Below are positions 53,650-62,566 of a stretch of DNA of 64,000 nt, piece after piece. Origin of the DNA: Pontibacter burrus (GTDB lineage Bacteria; Bacteroidota; Bacteroidia; Cytophagales; Hymenobacteraceae); NCBI RefSeq assembly GCF_010686685.1, contig NZ_JAAGWD010000002.1, positions 558,001 through 622,000 of the forward strand. Direction: 5' to 3'. Below the pieces are notes generated by a model. It did no database searches. It was not told where the DNA came from and worked only from the letters and a program-made list of their open reading frames with translations. How positions within the stretch are numbered: position 1 is the stretch's first letter; each line of letters opens with the position of its first letter. The position numbers and the translations under genes are program-made.

Positions 53650-55542
53650 ATGAGTAATTCTCCAGAAAATTTCGATTGGGACAAATTTGAGTCTCAAGGT
53701 TTCGGCGGCGGCTACAGCAAAGAAGAGAAAGCCGAAATGGAAAAAATGTATGACGACACCCTGACTACCGTACAGGAGCAGGAGGTTGTTAAAGGAACTG
53801 TTGTGGCTATCACTGATCGTGACGTGATCCTGAACATCGGTTTCAAATCAGACGGCTTGGTTGCTGCTTCAGAATTCAGAGATATGCCTGAGCTGAAAGT
53901 TGGTGACGAAGTTGAAGTATTTATTGAAGATCAGGAAGATCCAAACGGTCAGCTTATCTTGTCTCGCAAGAAAGCGAAAATCGTTTCTGCCTGGGCTAAA
54001 ATCTACGATGCACTTGAGAATGACAACATTCTGGAAGGTATCGTTAAGAGAAGAACCAAAGGTGGTCTTATCATGGACCTTTACGGTGTTGAAGCGTTCT
54101 TACCAGGTTCTCAGATCGACGTTAAGCCTATCCGCGACTTCGATGTGTTTGTAGGTAAGAAAATGGAAGTGAAAGTTGTGAAAATCAACGCCGCTTTCGA
54201 CAACGTGGTTGTATCTCACAAAGTACTTATCGAGAAAGACCTGGAGCAGCAGCGTGCAGCTATCCTGAACAACCTGGAAAAAGGTCAGGTTCTGGAAGGT
54301 GTTATCAAGAACATGACAAACTTCGGTGTGTTCATCGACCTTGGTGGCGTAGACGGTCTGCTTCACATTACAGATATTTCATGGGGACGTATCAACCACC
54401 CAGAGGAAGTATTGCAGCTTGACCAGAAAGTACAGATCGTAGTTCTTGACTTTGATGAAGACAAGAAGCGTATTTCTCTTGGTATGAAGCAGCTTACGCC
54501 ACATCCGTGGGATGCACTTCCTGCTGAGGTTGAAGTTGGTTCTAGAGTTAAAGGTAAGATCGTTAACGTAGCTGATTACGGCGCGTTCCTGGAGCTTATG
54601 CCAGGTGTAGAAGGTCTTATCCACGTTTCTGAAATGTCATGGTCGCAGCACCTGCGCAACCCACAAGACTTCATTAAGCAAGGCGACGAGGTTGAGGCAG
54701 TTGTGTTGACACTGGACAGAGAAGAGCGCAAAATGTCCCTGGGCATTAAGCAGCTTACTGAAGATCCATGGACAAAAGAAGATGTGTTAACGAAATATGC
54801 AGTAGGCACGAAGCACACTGGCGTAGTTCGTAACCTGACAAACTTCGGTCTGTTCCTGGAGCTGGAAGAAGGTGTTGACGGTCTGGTACACGTTTCTGAC
54901 CTTTCTTGGACTAAGAAAATTAAGCACCCATCTGAGTTCGTAAAAGTTGGTGATAACCTGGATGTAGTTGTTCTGGAGCTGGATGTTCCTAACAGAAGAC
55001 TTGCTCTTGGTCACAAGCAGCTTGAAGAGAACCCTTGGGATACGTTCGAGTCAGTATTCAACGTAGGTTCAGTACACAAAGCTACAGTTCTGGAGAAATC
55101 TGAGCGTGGTGCTGTACTTGAGTTACCATACGGTATCGAAGGTTTTGCTTTCCCTAAAGGCTTAGCGAAAGAAGACGGTTCTCAGGTTGAAGCTGGCGAG
55201 AGCCTTGACTTCAGAGTAACTGAGTTCTCTAAAGACGATCGTAAGATCATCCTTTCTCACACTTCTACGCACACTGAGAGCGCAGATGCTGCCCGTGTAG
55301 CAAAAGCTACTAAGAAAGCTGCTCCTGCTGGCGAGAAGAAAGAGAAAGCTCCAAAAGCACCTAAAGAAGTAGAAAACAAGTCTACTCTTGGTGACCTGGA
55401 TGCCCTTTCTGCCCTGAAAGAGCAAATGATGGAGAACGAGAAAGAAGCTGGCGTTAAGAAGTTAGAAGCAGCTGCTGCTAAAAAAGCAAAAGATGCTGAT
55501 AACAACGAAGGCGAAGCTTCAGCAGAAGAGAACAACGCTTAA
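53650..55542 (+). CDS. rpsA: 30S ribosomal protein S1
   Basis: 630 aa from the ATG at 53650. An in-frame GTG at 53623 lies in the leader hairpin and is less likely. Six S1 (OB-fold) domains follow one another, at about residues 40-110, 125-190, 210-280, 295-370, 380-460 and 470-535; each shows the G.V....-FG.F..L..G..G..H.S pattern, clearest in VIKNMTNFGVFIDLGGVDGLLHITDISW. The C-terminal tail (from about 550) is Lys/Ala/Glu-rich and unstructured. S1 captures mRNA on the 30S subunit. Codon usage is strongly biased as in a highly expressed gene, and CTATAG motifs look absent from it. Confidence 0.95.
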   Translation: MSNSPENFDWDKFESQGFGGGYSKEEKAEMEKMYDDTLTTVQEQEVVKGTVVAITDRDVILNIGFKSDGLVAASEFRDMPELKVGDEVEVFIEDQEDPNGQLILSRKKAKIVSAWAKIYDALENDNILEGIVKRRTKGGLIMDLYGVEAFLPGSQIDVKPIRDFDVFVGKKMEVKVVKINAAFDNVVVSHKVLIEKDLEQQRAAILNNLEKGQVLEGVIKNMTNFGVFIDLGGVDGLLHITDISWGRINHPEEVLQLDQKVQIVVLDFDEDKKRISLGMKQLTPHPWDALPAEVEVGSRVKGKIVNVADYGAFLELMPGVEGLIHVSEMSWSQHLRNPQDFIKQGDEVEAVVLTLDREERKMSLGIKQLTEDPWTKEDVLTKYAVGTKHTGVVRNLTNFGLFLELEEGVDGLVHVSDLSWTKKIKHPSEFVKVGDNLDVVVLELDVPNRRLALGHKQLEENPWDTFESVFNVGSVHKATVLEKSERGAVLELPYGIEGFAFPKGLAKEDGSQVEAGESLDFRVTEFSKDDRKIILSHTSTHTESADAARVAKATKKAAPAGEKKEKAPKAPKEVENKSTLGDLDALSALKEQMMENEKEAGVKKLEAAAAKKAKDADNNEGEASAEENNA

Positions 55543-55562
55543 TTATAAGCTTGTTACATAGC

Positions 55563-55594
55563 AAAAGGCCCCGGAGCAATCCGGGGCCTTTTTT
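55563..55594 (+). terminator. Terminator after rpsA
   Basis: AAAAGGCCCCGGA and TCCGGGGCCTTTT form a 13-bp perfect GC-rich stem with a 4-nt loop (GCAA), followed by more T. Confidence 0.92.
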
Positions 55595-55743
55595 GTTATC
55601 TATAAATATATTTTTATTAACATTTTTTATGAAGAATAGTATATTGAAGCTGTTTTTACTATATTCCTAGTATAATCAGTTTTTTAAAGGCTGATAAACT
55701 ATAGTTCTCCCTTATATAGATTTATTATGAGACCAAGTTTAAA

Positions 55744-56277
55744 ATGCTGATACCAGGCCAAACCTTAGACATGACGCCGATCGGTATGATTCTTAAGGTT
55801 GTGAAGACCGCTGCCGATACCCAGGGCAAATCGCTGGAAATGGAATGGAAACTGCTGCCGCAGACAGATGGCACACCACCTCATATCCACCCATATGCTT
55901 CTGAAACCTACAGAGTGCTGGAAGGGATGATCGAAGTTAGTCTGAACGATCGCTGGCATCAGTTGCACCAGGGGGAGGAGCTAACAGTGCCTGCAGGAGT
56001 GCCGCATACCTTCCGTAATCCATCGGAATATGTAACCCGGGTTTATAATATACATGCGCCTGCTATGGAGTTTGAGGGCTATTTTGAAGACTTGGGCTGC
56101 ATGGTAACAAAACTGGCAGGGGAAAGCCAGGAAAGGCTGCACATGAACTTTAAGACAGCAACATACCTGGCCATGCTCATGAAGAAGTACTCGAAAGAAA
56201 TCGTTTCGGTTAATCCTCCCGATTTTATAGTTTCGCTGCTTAATTTTATAGGAAAGGCAAGGCATTTTAAGATATAA
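55744..56277 (+). CDS. Cupin-domain protein
   Basis: 177 aa. The cupin barrel shows motif 1 PPHIHPYASETYRVLEGMIEVSLNDRW (His-x-His, Glu) and motif 2 VPAGVPHTFRNPSEYVTRVYNIH, which together bind a metal ion. The C-terminal helical extension (LGCMVTKLAGESQERLHMNFKTATYLAMLMKKY) is longer than in minimal cupins. Function (dioxygenase, isomerase or sensor) is unknown. No signal peptide. It stands alone between rpsA and tRNA-Cys. Confidence 0.83.
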   Translation: MLIPGQTLDMTPIGMILKVVKTAADTQGKSLEMEWKLLPQTDGTPPHIHPYASETYRVLEGMIEVSLNDRWHQLHQGEELTVPAGVPHTFRNPSEYVTRVYNIHAPAMEFEGYFEDLGCMVTKLAGESQERLHMNFKTATYLAMLMKKYSKEIVSVNPPDFIVSLLNFIGKARHFKI

Positions 56278-56512
56278 CAGATAATTGCATAACTATAGCT
56301 TAAGGAAGAACGGGATATACAGATAAGCAATTACTATAGTTGAAAGTCATCTGTTACTACTGTGCAGTCAGTTTACTTTAACTAATCTGAAAGTTTGCAG
56401 GAAGACATACTAATGCACTATGGTAGGTATGAGCTACTGGCAAAAAAGTTAGCCTGAAGAACAGGGAGTTATGAAATGAGGGAATTTATCTCTAAAAAAT
56501 AACCCTGCTTAG

Positions 56513-56543
56513 TTTGACAAGTATACAAGTGTTTGTATATTTG
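56513..56543 (+). promoter_or_regulatory. tRNA-Cys promoter
   Basis: TTTG at 56513-56516 and TATATTTG at 56536-56543 (TANNTTTG), 19 bp apart, are a very good Bacteroidota -33/-7 pair. Transcription should start around 56550, just before the tRNA. Confidence 0.75.
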
Positions 56544-56556
56544 CACTCCCAACAAC

Positions 56557-56627
56557 GGTAACGTGGCCGAGTGGCTAGGCTCAGCTCTGCAAAAGCTGCT
56601 ACAGCGGTTCGAATCCGCTCGTTACCT
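56557..56627 (+). tRNA. tRNA-Cys (anticodon GCA)
   Basis: 71 nt. Acceptor stem GGTAACG pairs perfectly with CGTTACC; the anticodon stem CAGCT/AGCTG closes loop CTGCAAA with anticodon GCA at 56589-56591; T-arm AGCGG-TTCGAAT-CCGCT. Discriminator is U, as in other Cys tRNAs. CCA is not encoded and must be added. It is followed by a terminator. Confidence 0.95.
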
Positions 56628-56631
56628 CTCT

Positions 56632-56668
56632 AAAGCCCTGATTGTATAAAAACAGTCAGGGCTTTTTG
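56632..56668 (+). terminator. Terminator after tRNA-Cys
   Basis: AAGCCCTGA and TCAGGGCTT form a 9-bp perfect stem, followed by TTTGTTT. Confidence 0.85.
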
Positions 56669-57052
56669 TTTCCCCAAATCATTTCTGCTATAATACTCCT
56701 CGCCTTGATACCATCGGGGCAGATATTAATTGGGCTTTTCTTCCAAAGCACTTAGAATCAAGACCTTTTACATAGTCACTTCCGGTATGTGATTGCTATC
56801 TGTTTCAGGCTCTGCTATTTAATATTTCACTTCCAAAATGGTACTCATTTCTTATAGTTGTGCTAATCTTTTGCACCGGAATTCCGTAATGAGCGTATCT
56901 AAAGAGCAACAAAACCTGCGTAAAAATCAAGATACATGTACCTATCAGATTACAACTGCTGCACCAGAAATACAGGCAGTTTATAGTTATGTAAATGCAG
57001 CAACCTGTAACAACTACCCATAGAAACTAACTAGGCTTACGAATACCACTAT
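56669..57052. other. Intergenic region before the cyanophycin synthetase gene
   Basis: About 385 bp. It contains only a 61-codon open frame of low quality (56838-57023) with no ribosome-binding site. I see no clear promoter box, repeat or RNA gene. Confidence 0.5.
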
Positions 57053-59680
57053 ATGAAAATAGTAGACCTGCGTGTGATGCGTGGACCTAATTACTGGTCT
57101 GTGAAGCATCCGAAAATTATTGTTCTAAAACTGGCCCTGGATGAACTTAGCAATACCCTCACCAGCGACGTACCAAACTTTTATAACCGGTTACAGAAAA
57201 TGTTTCCGGGGATGATCAGCCACCGCTCCTCCGAGGGCGTTGAAGGAGGTTTTTTTAAAACAGTAGAGGGAGGCACCACCTTCGGGCATGTGGTGCAGCA
57301 TATTGCACTGGAACTGCAAACTCTGGCCGGCATGGATTCGGGTTATGGCCGTTGCTATCCAACCCGCGAGGAAAATGAGCTATATGTGGTGTTTTCTTAC
57401 CAGGAAGAACGTGCGGGAGAATATGCTGCCTATGCCGCCGTAAGAATTGCCAATGCACTTGTAAGCGGTGAAAAGTACCGTTTGTGGGATGACCTTGAAC
57501 GCCTGCATGAGATACGTGAAGATGAATACTTCGGACCGAGCACTTATTCTATAGTTTCAGAAGCAGTGAGCCGTGGTATACCCTACATTCGACTAGACAA
57601 GCACTCACTGATACAGCTAGGTTACGGTAAGCACCAGAAGCGCATACAGGCCACCTTGACCTGCCGGACCGCCTGCTTTGCCGTTGAAATTGCCGGAGAT
57701 AAGAACGCAACAAAAGACCTGCTTAAGGATGCCGGCATACCTGTACCAAAAGGAACAACGGTTTACTCGCCGGAAGAACTGCGCCGTGCCATCACCTGGC
57801 TCGGATTCCCGGTTGTAACTAAGCCGTTAGACGGCCATCACGGAAAGGGGGCTACCATTAACATTACGAACCTGAATGACGCCAGAAAAGGCTTTACAGA
57901 GGCGCAGAAATACTCTTCAGGTGTAATTGTGGAGCAGTACATTACTGGCTACGACTTCAGGTTACTGGTAATCAATGGCAAATTTGTGGCGGCAGCCAAA
58001 CGTACCCCTGCTATGGTGGTAGGCGATGGCATATCAACTATAAAGCAACTTATTGACAGGGAGAATAAGGACCCGCGTCGTGGTATTGGTCACGAAAAAG
58101 TGCTTACCAAAATCAAGATCGACAGCCATACCAAGGCCTTGTTAAAGCAAATGGGCCTGACAACGCAGTCTGTGGTTACAGAAGGGCAGGAGGTGTACCT
58201 GAAGAGCACAGCCAACATTAGTACTGGAGGTACTGCTACCGATGTAACCGATTTGGTAGACCCATATAATATACTGATGGCTGAGCGCATTGCCGGCATA
58301 ATAGGGTTGGATATATGCGGTATAGATATAATGGCCACTGATATTGCCATTCCACTTAACGAAGGGCGCGGCGCTGTACTGGAGGTTAATGCGGCCCCAG
58401 GCTTCAGGATGCACATTTCTCCAACTTACGGCCTGCCGCGCAACGTAGCCGAACCGGTTCTGGATATGCTGTTCCCGCACGGTCAGCCGGCCCGTATCCC
58501 GATTATAGCTGTAACTGGCACAAATGGTAAAACCACTACTACCCGCCTGATTGCCCATATGGTAAAACACAAAGGCTACCAGGTTGGCTATACAACTACA
58601 GACGGTATTTATATACAGGATAAACTGCTTGAAAAAGGCGACACTACCGGAGCTTATAGTGCAGAGTTTGTGCTGAAGGACCCTACCGTGAACTTTGCAG
58701 TACTGGAGTGCGCCCGTGGCGGCCTGCTACGCTCAGGCCTGGGTTTTCAGCAGTGCGATATAGGTATCGTAACAAACGTAAGCGCAGACCATCTGGGGTT
58801 ACGGGATATCCATACTCTGGAAGAACTGGCCCAGGTGAAAGCTGTGATACCGAAAAGTGTAAGTCCCGATGGATACGCCATCCTGAATGCAGACGATGAC
58901 CTGGTTTATGCAATGGCGGAGGATCTGCAGTGTAAAGTAGCACTCTTCAGTATGGATGAAGAAAATCCGCGCATTCTGAAGCACATAGCCAAAGGCGGAC
59001 TGGCGGCTGTGTTCGAGAATGGCTACATCTCCATTTTCAAGAACAGCTACAAACTGCGTGTCGATCGTGTGGCCGATGTTCCGCTTACCTTTGGTGGTAA
59101 GGCCAGATTTAACATCGAAAACATTCTGGCGGCTACGCTGGCAGGTTATATCTCCCATTTCGATATAGAAGACATTAAAACATCACTACGCACTTTTATT
59201 CCTTCTCCGGCCAAAACACCGGGCCGAATGAACCTGTTTAAGTTTCCTAAGTTTGAGGTGCTGGTAGACTATGCGCATAACGTAGGCGGCCTGAAGGCAG
59301 TTGGCGACTTTATCAGGAGCCACGACACAGGCCATAAGGTAGGCATTATAGCTGGTGTAGGCGACCGTCGTACCGAAGACTTTTATGATCTTGGTTTTGT
59401 AGCTGCACAGGTTTTTGATGAGATCATTGTAAGGCTCGACAGCGACCTGCGTGGTAAAACAGCTGAAGAGATTACAGGACCGATTTTACAGGGAATTGAA
59501 GACGCTGACCCGACTAAAAAAGTGACACTGATACCTGAGGAAATGCGTGCTATAGCTTATGCCCTGGAGCATGCTCAACCAAACTCCTTTATAGCCATTT
59601 TTACAGAAGACATATCAGAATCGGTGAAGATGGTGGAGCACTTTAAGATAATACAGGACCGGAATGTGCTGGTAGAATAA
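57053..59680 (+). CDS. cphA: Cyanophycin synthetase
   Basis: 875 aa, the full-length form. It polymerises aspartate and arginine, without ribosomes, into the nitrogen-store polymer cyanophycin. Residues 1-160 are the N-terminal domain. An ATP-grasp domain follows (about 200-480) with GDKNATKDLLKDAGIPVPKG, GFPVVTKPLDGHHGKGATINI and LEVNAAPGFRMH. A Mur-ligase-like domain starts near 485, with P-loop GTNGKTTTTR (489-498), and its C-terminal part has LVDYAHNVGGLKAVGDF and GIIAGVGDRRTEDFYDLG. Both ATP sites look intact. No cyanophycinase gene is in the window. No ribosome-binding site is obvious. Confidence 0.93.
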   Translation: MKIVDLRVMRGPNYWSVKHPKIIVLKLALDELSNTLTSDVPNFYNRLQKMFPGMISHRSSEGVEGGFFKTVEGGTTFGHVVQHIALELQTLAGMDSGYGRCYPTREENELYVVFSYQEERAGEYAAYAAVRIANALVSGEKYRLWDDLERLHEIREDEYFGPSTYSIVSEAVSRGIPYIRLDKHSLIQLGYGKHQKRIQATLTCRTACFAVEIAGDKNATKDLLKDAGIPVPKGTTVYSPEELRRAITWLGFPVVTKPLDGHHGKGATINITNLNDARKGFTEAQKYSSGVIVEQYITGYDFRLLVINGKFVAAAKRTPAMVVGDGISTIKQLIDRENKDPRRGIGHEKVLTKIKIDSHTKALLKQMGLTTQSVVTEGQEVYLKSTANISTGGTATDVTDLVDPYNILMAERIAGIIGLDICGIDIMATDIAIPLNEGRGAVLEVNAAPGFRMHISPTYGLPRNVAEPVLDMLFPHGQPARIPIIAVTGTNGKTTTTRLIAHMVKHKGYQVGYTTTDGIYIQDKLLEKGDTTGAYSAEFVLKDPTVNFAVLECARGGLLRSGLGFQQCDIGIVTNVSADHLGLRDIHTLEELAQVKAVIPKSVSPDGYAILNADDDLVYAMAEDLQCKVALFSMDEENPRILKHIAKGGLAAVFENGYISIFKNSYKLRVDRVADVPLTFGGKARFNIENILAATLAGYISHFDIEDIKTSLRTFIPSPAKTPGRMNLFKFPKFEVLVDYAHNVGGLKAVGDFIRSHDTGHKVGIIAGVGDRRTEDFYDLGFVAAQVFDEIIVRLDSDLRGKTAEEITGPILQGIEDADPTKKVTLIPEEMRAIAYALEHAQPNSFIAIFTEDISESVKMVEHFKIIQDRNVLVE

Positions 59681-59718
59681 TAAAAATGTACTAGAGCTTT
59701 ACTTGTGAACGATGGACT

Positions 59719-59752
59719 AAGCCCTTTTCTAATAAAGAAGAGGGCTTTTTTA
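59719..59752 (+). terminator. Terminator after cphA
   Basis: AAGCCCTTTTCT and AGAAGAGGGCTT form a 12-bp stem with one G-T pair and a short loop, followed by TTTTTAG. Confidence 0.75.
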
Positions 59753-59812
59753 GTACCTGAACTATAGTTTAAATATCAAACTATAGTTGCCTTGTAAACT
59801 ATAGCTCACAAA

Positions 59813-59840
59813 AAAGCCCCTGCTTTGCAGCAAGGGCTTT
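59813..59840 (-). terminator. Terminator after the coiled-coil protein gene
   Basis: AAAGCCC and GGGCTTT pair, with inner CTGC/GCAG also pairing; on the minus strand the hairpin ends in GCTTTTTTG. It lies 24 bp beyond the coiled-coil gene stop. Confidence 0.6.
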
Positions 59841-59864
59841 CCAGTATTTCAGAGCTTATAGTTA

Positions 59865-60806
59865 TTACTTCAGCACAAATGTAGTTCTCCCGATCAGGAA
59901 TCCGTCAACGTATAGTTCTATCGTATGCTGGCCTTTTTTATAAGCAGCGTTCTTGTCGTATACATAGCTCACCTGCTGCTGCGTGTTATCAAACACGATG
60001 TCGCGCTTTGCTGTGTAGTACATGTCTTCTCCGTCAATCTGGAAAGTTCCTGAGCCTGTAGCCAGGTTATATAAAGCAGCTCCATCCGGTTCAATAAGGC
60101 GCATGTAAATCGTTTTAGGCTCTTTAGCCGCTACATCGTTCTGGCCCAAGGTAAAGCTGATCTTAATTTTATCAACCGTCTTGGCTCTGTACTCGTTATC
60201 GTTGTCGTCCTTCTCCTTGCCGCGCTGGTTAATTATGTTAACACTAACATTTCTGGCTTCCAGGCGCGAGGCTAGTTTTACCTTCTCGGTCAGGTCCTGG
60301 TTGGTCGACTTCATCGTGGTAAGGCTGTCAGAAAGCTGGTTCTGCGTAGTTTTAAGAGAAGTGTTTTCTGTAAACAATACCTCGTTATCCTCTTTCAGCT
60401 TAGCAATTTCGCGGTCTTTCTCTATAAGCTGTTTCTCAAAGACCTGAGCTCTTTCACGGAATTTACGCTGGTCGGCAAGGCTATAGCTGCTGTTACGGAA
60501 GCCGCGCAGTTTTTCCAGGTCAGAAGTAATGGCCGCAATTTGCGACTCCAGCGAGTCATTTTCAAGTCCCATTGCCTGTAACTCCTGGCTCTGACGCTCA
60601 AAGTCAGCTTTCAGGGCTTCGTAAACTTTTATCTGGTTCTCCAGTTCAACATCTTTAACCTTGATAATTTCGGCCTGCTCTTCATTCTTCTCTTTTTTCT
60701 GATAATTCATATAGAGCAGAATCCCGTTAATACTAGTCAGGATCACGATAAAACCCACGATCAGGAGCTTACGGTTGCCTCTGTTTTCAGATGTATTCGT
60801 CGACAT
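59865..60806 (-). CDS. Membrane-anchored coiled-coil protein of unknown function
   Basis: 313 aa. One membrane helix at about residues 14-33 (LLIVGFIVILTSINGILLYM) follows a short cytoplasmic start, so the bulk is periplasmic. Residues 35-185 form a long coiled coil (LENDSLESQIAAITSDLEKLR, KDREIAKLKEDNEVLFTENTSLKTTQNQLSDSL). The C-terminal domain from about 190 is beta-rich (KIKISFTLGQNDVA, TIYMRLIEPDGAALYN, QHTIELYVDGFLIGRTTFVLK). I do not recognise a named family, though similar proteins are common in Bacteroidota. A structural or spacer role at the envelope is likely. Confidence 0.78.
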   Translation of the reverse strand: MSTNTSENRGNRKLLIVGFIVILTSINGILLYMNYQKKEKNEEQAEIIKVKDVELENQIKVYEALKADFERQSQELQAMGLENDSLESQIAAITSDLEKLRGFRNSSYSLADQRKFRERAQVFEKQLIEKDREIAKLKEDNEVLFTENTSLKTTQNQLSDSLTTMKSTNQDLTEKVKLASRLEARNVSVNIINQRGKEKDDNDNEYRAKTVDKIKISFTLGQNDVAAKEPKTIYMRLIEPDGAALYNLATGSGTFQIDGEDMYYTAKRDIVFDNTQQQVSYVYDKNAAYKKGQHTIELYVDGFLIGRTTFVLK

Positions 60807-60900
60807 ATGGTTTTTATAGTTATTTTAATGCAGATGTTATACTACTATATGTAAGTATAATTATCAAATATAAGGATTTTGAATTATAATTCTAAAACGC

Positions 60901-61488
60901 ATGAAGCAAGAATTTAACGCTGCGTACTGGCAGGAACGTTATTTAAGTAACCAGACTGGTTGGGATACTAACGGGATAACGACACCATTAAAGGATTATT
61001 TCGATCAGCTCAAAGATAAGGACCTGCGCATACTGATACCGGGTTGTGGCAATGCCTACGAAGCAGAATACCTGTTTAATAAGGGCTTTACGAATGTGTT
61101 CGTAGCCGACGTAGCCCCAGCTCCCCTCGAAAACTTTGCCCGAAGGGTACAAAACTTTCCGAAAGACCAGTTATTGCTGCAAAACTTTTTCGACCTGCAG
61201 GGCCCGTATGACCTGATAGTGGAACAAACCTTTTTCTGTGCCCTTAACCCGGAGCTACGCGCTGCCTATTCCCGCAAATGCGCCGAATTATTGGCTCCCG
61301 GTGGTCGCCTGGTAGGGTTGCTGTTCGATACTACTTTTGAGCACGACGGACCACCTTTTGGCGGATCTGCTGAGGAGTACAGGCAGTATTTTGAGCCCTA
61401 TTTCCGGTTTGTGCACTTCGAGCGGGCCTATAATTCCATTGCACCACGGCAGGGGCGGGAGCTGTTTATAAACCTGCAGAAGAAGTAA
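60901..61488 (+). CDS. Thiopurine methyltransferase-like SAM methyltransferase
   Basis: 195 aa. FNAAYWQERYLSNQTGWDTNGITTPLKDYF at the N-terminus is the hallmark of the TPMT-like family, which methylates thiols, selenium compounds or thiocyanate. Motif I is LRILIPGCGNAYEAEYL, then FTNVFVADVAPAPLENF (acidic SAM ribose contact) and YDLIVEQTFFCALNPELR. Length fits the bacterial branch. The substrate cannot be told. It is divergent from the coiled-coil gene with 94 bp between. Confidence 0.88.
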   Translation: MKQEFNAAYWQERYLSNQTGWDTNGITTPLKDYFDQLKDKDLRILIPGCGNAYEAEYLFNKGFTNVFVADVAPAPLENFARRVQNFPKDQLLLQNFFDLQGPYDLIVEQTFFCALNPELRAAYSRKCAELLAPGGRLVGLLFDTTFEHDGPPFGGSAEEYRQYFEPYFRFVHFERAYNSIAPRQGRELFINLQKK

Positions 61489-61571
61489 ACTATAAACTAT
61501 AGTTAAGGCTAAGGCTATAGTTGCTCACGCAGAATTCGGGCTTCATAATTCCTAATTACCTATAGTTCGCC

Positions 61572-61579
61572 TACCTTTG
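61572..61579 (+). promoter_or_regulatory. Probable -7 box of the kdsA promoter
   Basis: TACCTTTG is an exact TANNTTTG match 34 bp before the kdsA ATG. A -33 TTG is not evident. Confidence 0.5.
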
Positions 61580-61613
61580 CTGTGCCGTAAGGCTTAAATT
61601 AAAGAATAGAATC

Positions 61614-62423
61614 ATGTTTGAAATACCTAAACTAAAGCATACCGATAGCGGAAATTTCTTTTTAATGGCCGGACCATGTGCCATTGAAGGCGAAGAAATG
61701 GCCATGCAGATTGCAGAACGCCTGAAAGTGATAACTGACAAGCTGGAGATTCCGTGGATATTCAAAGGCTCTTACCGCAAAGCAAACCGCTCACGCCTGG
61801 ACTCTTTTACCGGCATCGGCGATGAAAAAGCGCTGCGCATATTGCAGAAGGTAAGCCAGGCTTTTGATGTGCCAACCGTGACGGATATACACGAGGCTGA
61901 TGAAGCGGCCATGGCTGCCGAATATGTAGATGTGTTGCAGATTCCGGCTTTCCTATGCCGCCAGACCGACCTGCTGGTAGCGGCAGCCAAAACCGGTAAA
62001 GTTGTAAATATTAAAAAAGGCCAGTTCTTGTCGGGCGATGCCATGCGCTTTGCTGTGGATAAGGTTCGTGAGTCGGGCAACGAGAAAGTGATCCTGACTG
62101 ACCGTGGCAACAGCTTTGGCTATTCTGACCTGGTAGTGGACTTCCGTAACCTGCCGGAAATGCAGGCAACAGGCGTGCCGGTGGTAATGGACGTAACACA
62201 CTCGCTGCAGCAGCCAAACCAAAGCTCAGGCGTTACAGGTGGCAAACCAGCGTTAATTGAAACTATAGCCAAGGCTGCCATTGCAGTAGGAGCAGATGGT
62301 TTGTTTATCGAGACGCATCCGCAGCCTAGCATTGCAAAATCAGATGGAGCTAATATGTTGCCTTTAGATCAACTGGAAAGCCTTCTGCAAAAGCTAATCA
62401 GAATCCGCCAGGCAGTTAGCTAA
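61614..62423 (+). CDS. kdsA: 3-deoxy-8-phosphooctulonate synthase (KDO8P synthase)
   Basis: 269 aa. It condenses phosphoenolpyruvate with arabinose 5-phosphate, the first committed step to Kdo of LPS. FFLMAGPCAIEGEEMAMQIAERL opens the barrel; FKGSYRKANRSRLDSFTGIG and DVTHSLQQPNQ are substrate-binding stretches. Cys22, His196, Glu233 and Asp244 correspond to the metal ligands of the Aquifex enzyme, so this is probably the metal-dependent class, unlike E. coli KdsA. Its presence confirms an LPS-bearing outer membrane. Monocistronic. Confidence 0.94.
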   Translation: MFEIPKLKHTDSGNFFLMAGPCAIEGEEMAMQIAERLKVITDKLEIPWIFKGSYRKANRSRLDSFTGIGDEKALRILQKVSQAFDVPTVTDIHEADEAAMAAEYVDVLQIPAFLCRQTDLLVAAAKTGKVVNIKKGQFLSGDAMRFAVDKVRESGNEKVILTDRGNSFGYSDLVVDFRNLPEMQATGVPVVMDVTHSLQQPNQSSGVTGGKPALIETIAKAAIAVGADGLFIETHPQPSIAKSDGANMLPLDQLESLLQKLIRIRQAVS

Positions 62424-62444
62424 CACTTGACATAAGATTACTCG

Positions 62445-62480
62445 ACAAAGGACAAAAGACTGTAGTTTTTTGTCCTTTGT
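62445..62480. terminator. Terminator after kdsA
   Basis: ACAAAGGACAAAA and TTTTGTCCTTTGT form a 13-bp perfect stem with a short loop, followed by GTTTTAT. It may also serve the convergent methyltransferase gene. Confidence 0.8.
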
Positions 62481-62566
62481 GTTTTATAGTTGGCAAGAAA
62501 CCCACTTGCCTGAAAGATGCTGCGAGGTTAGCCATTCCAAACCTCTTTTGTCAATCAATCCTTTGT

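Noticed and set aside
56838..57023. 61-aa open frame between tRNA-Cys and cphA
   Set aside because: Low-complexity composition, no ribosome-binding site and no recognisable domain.
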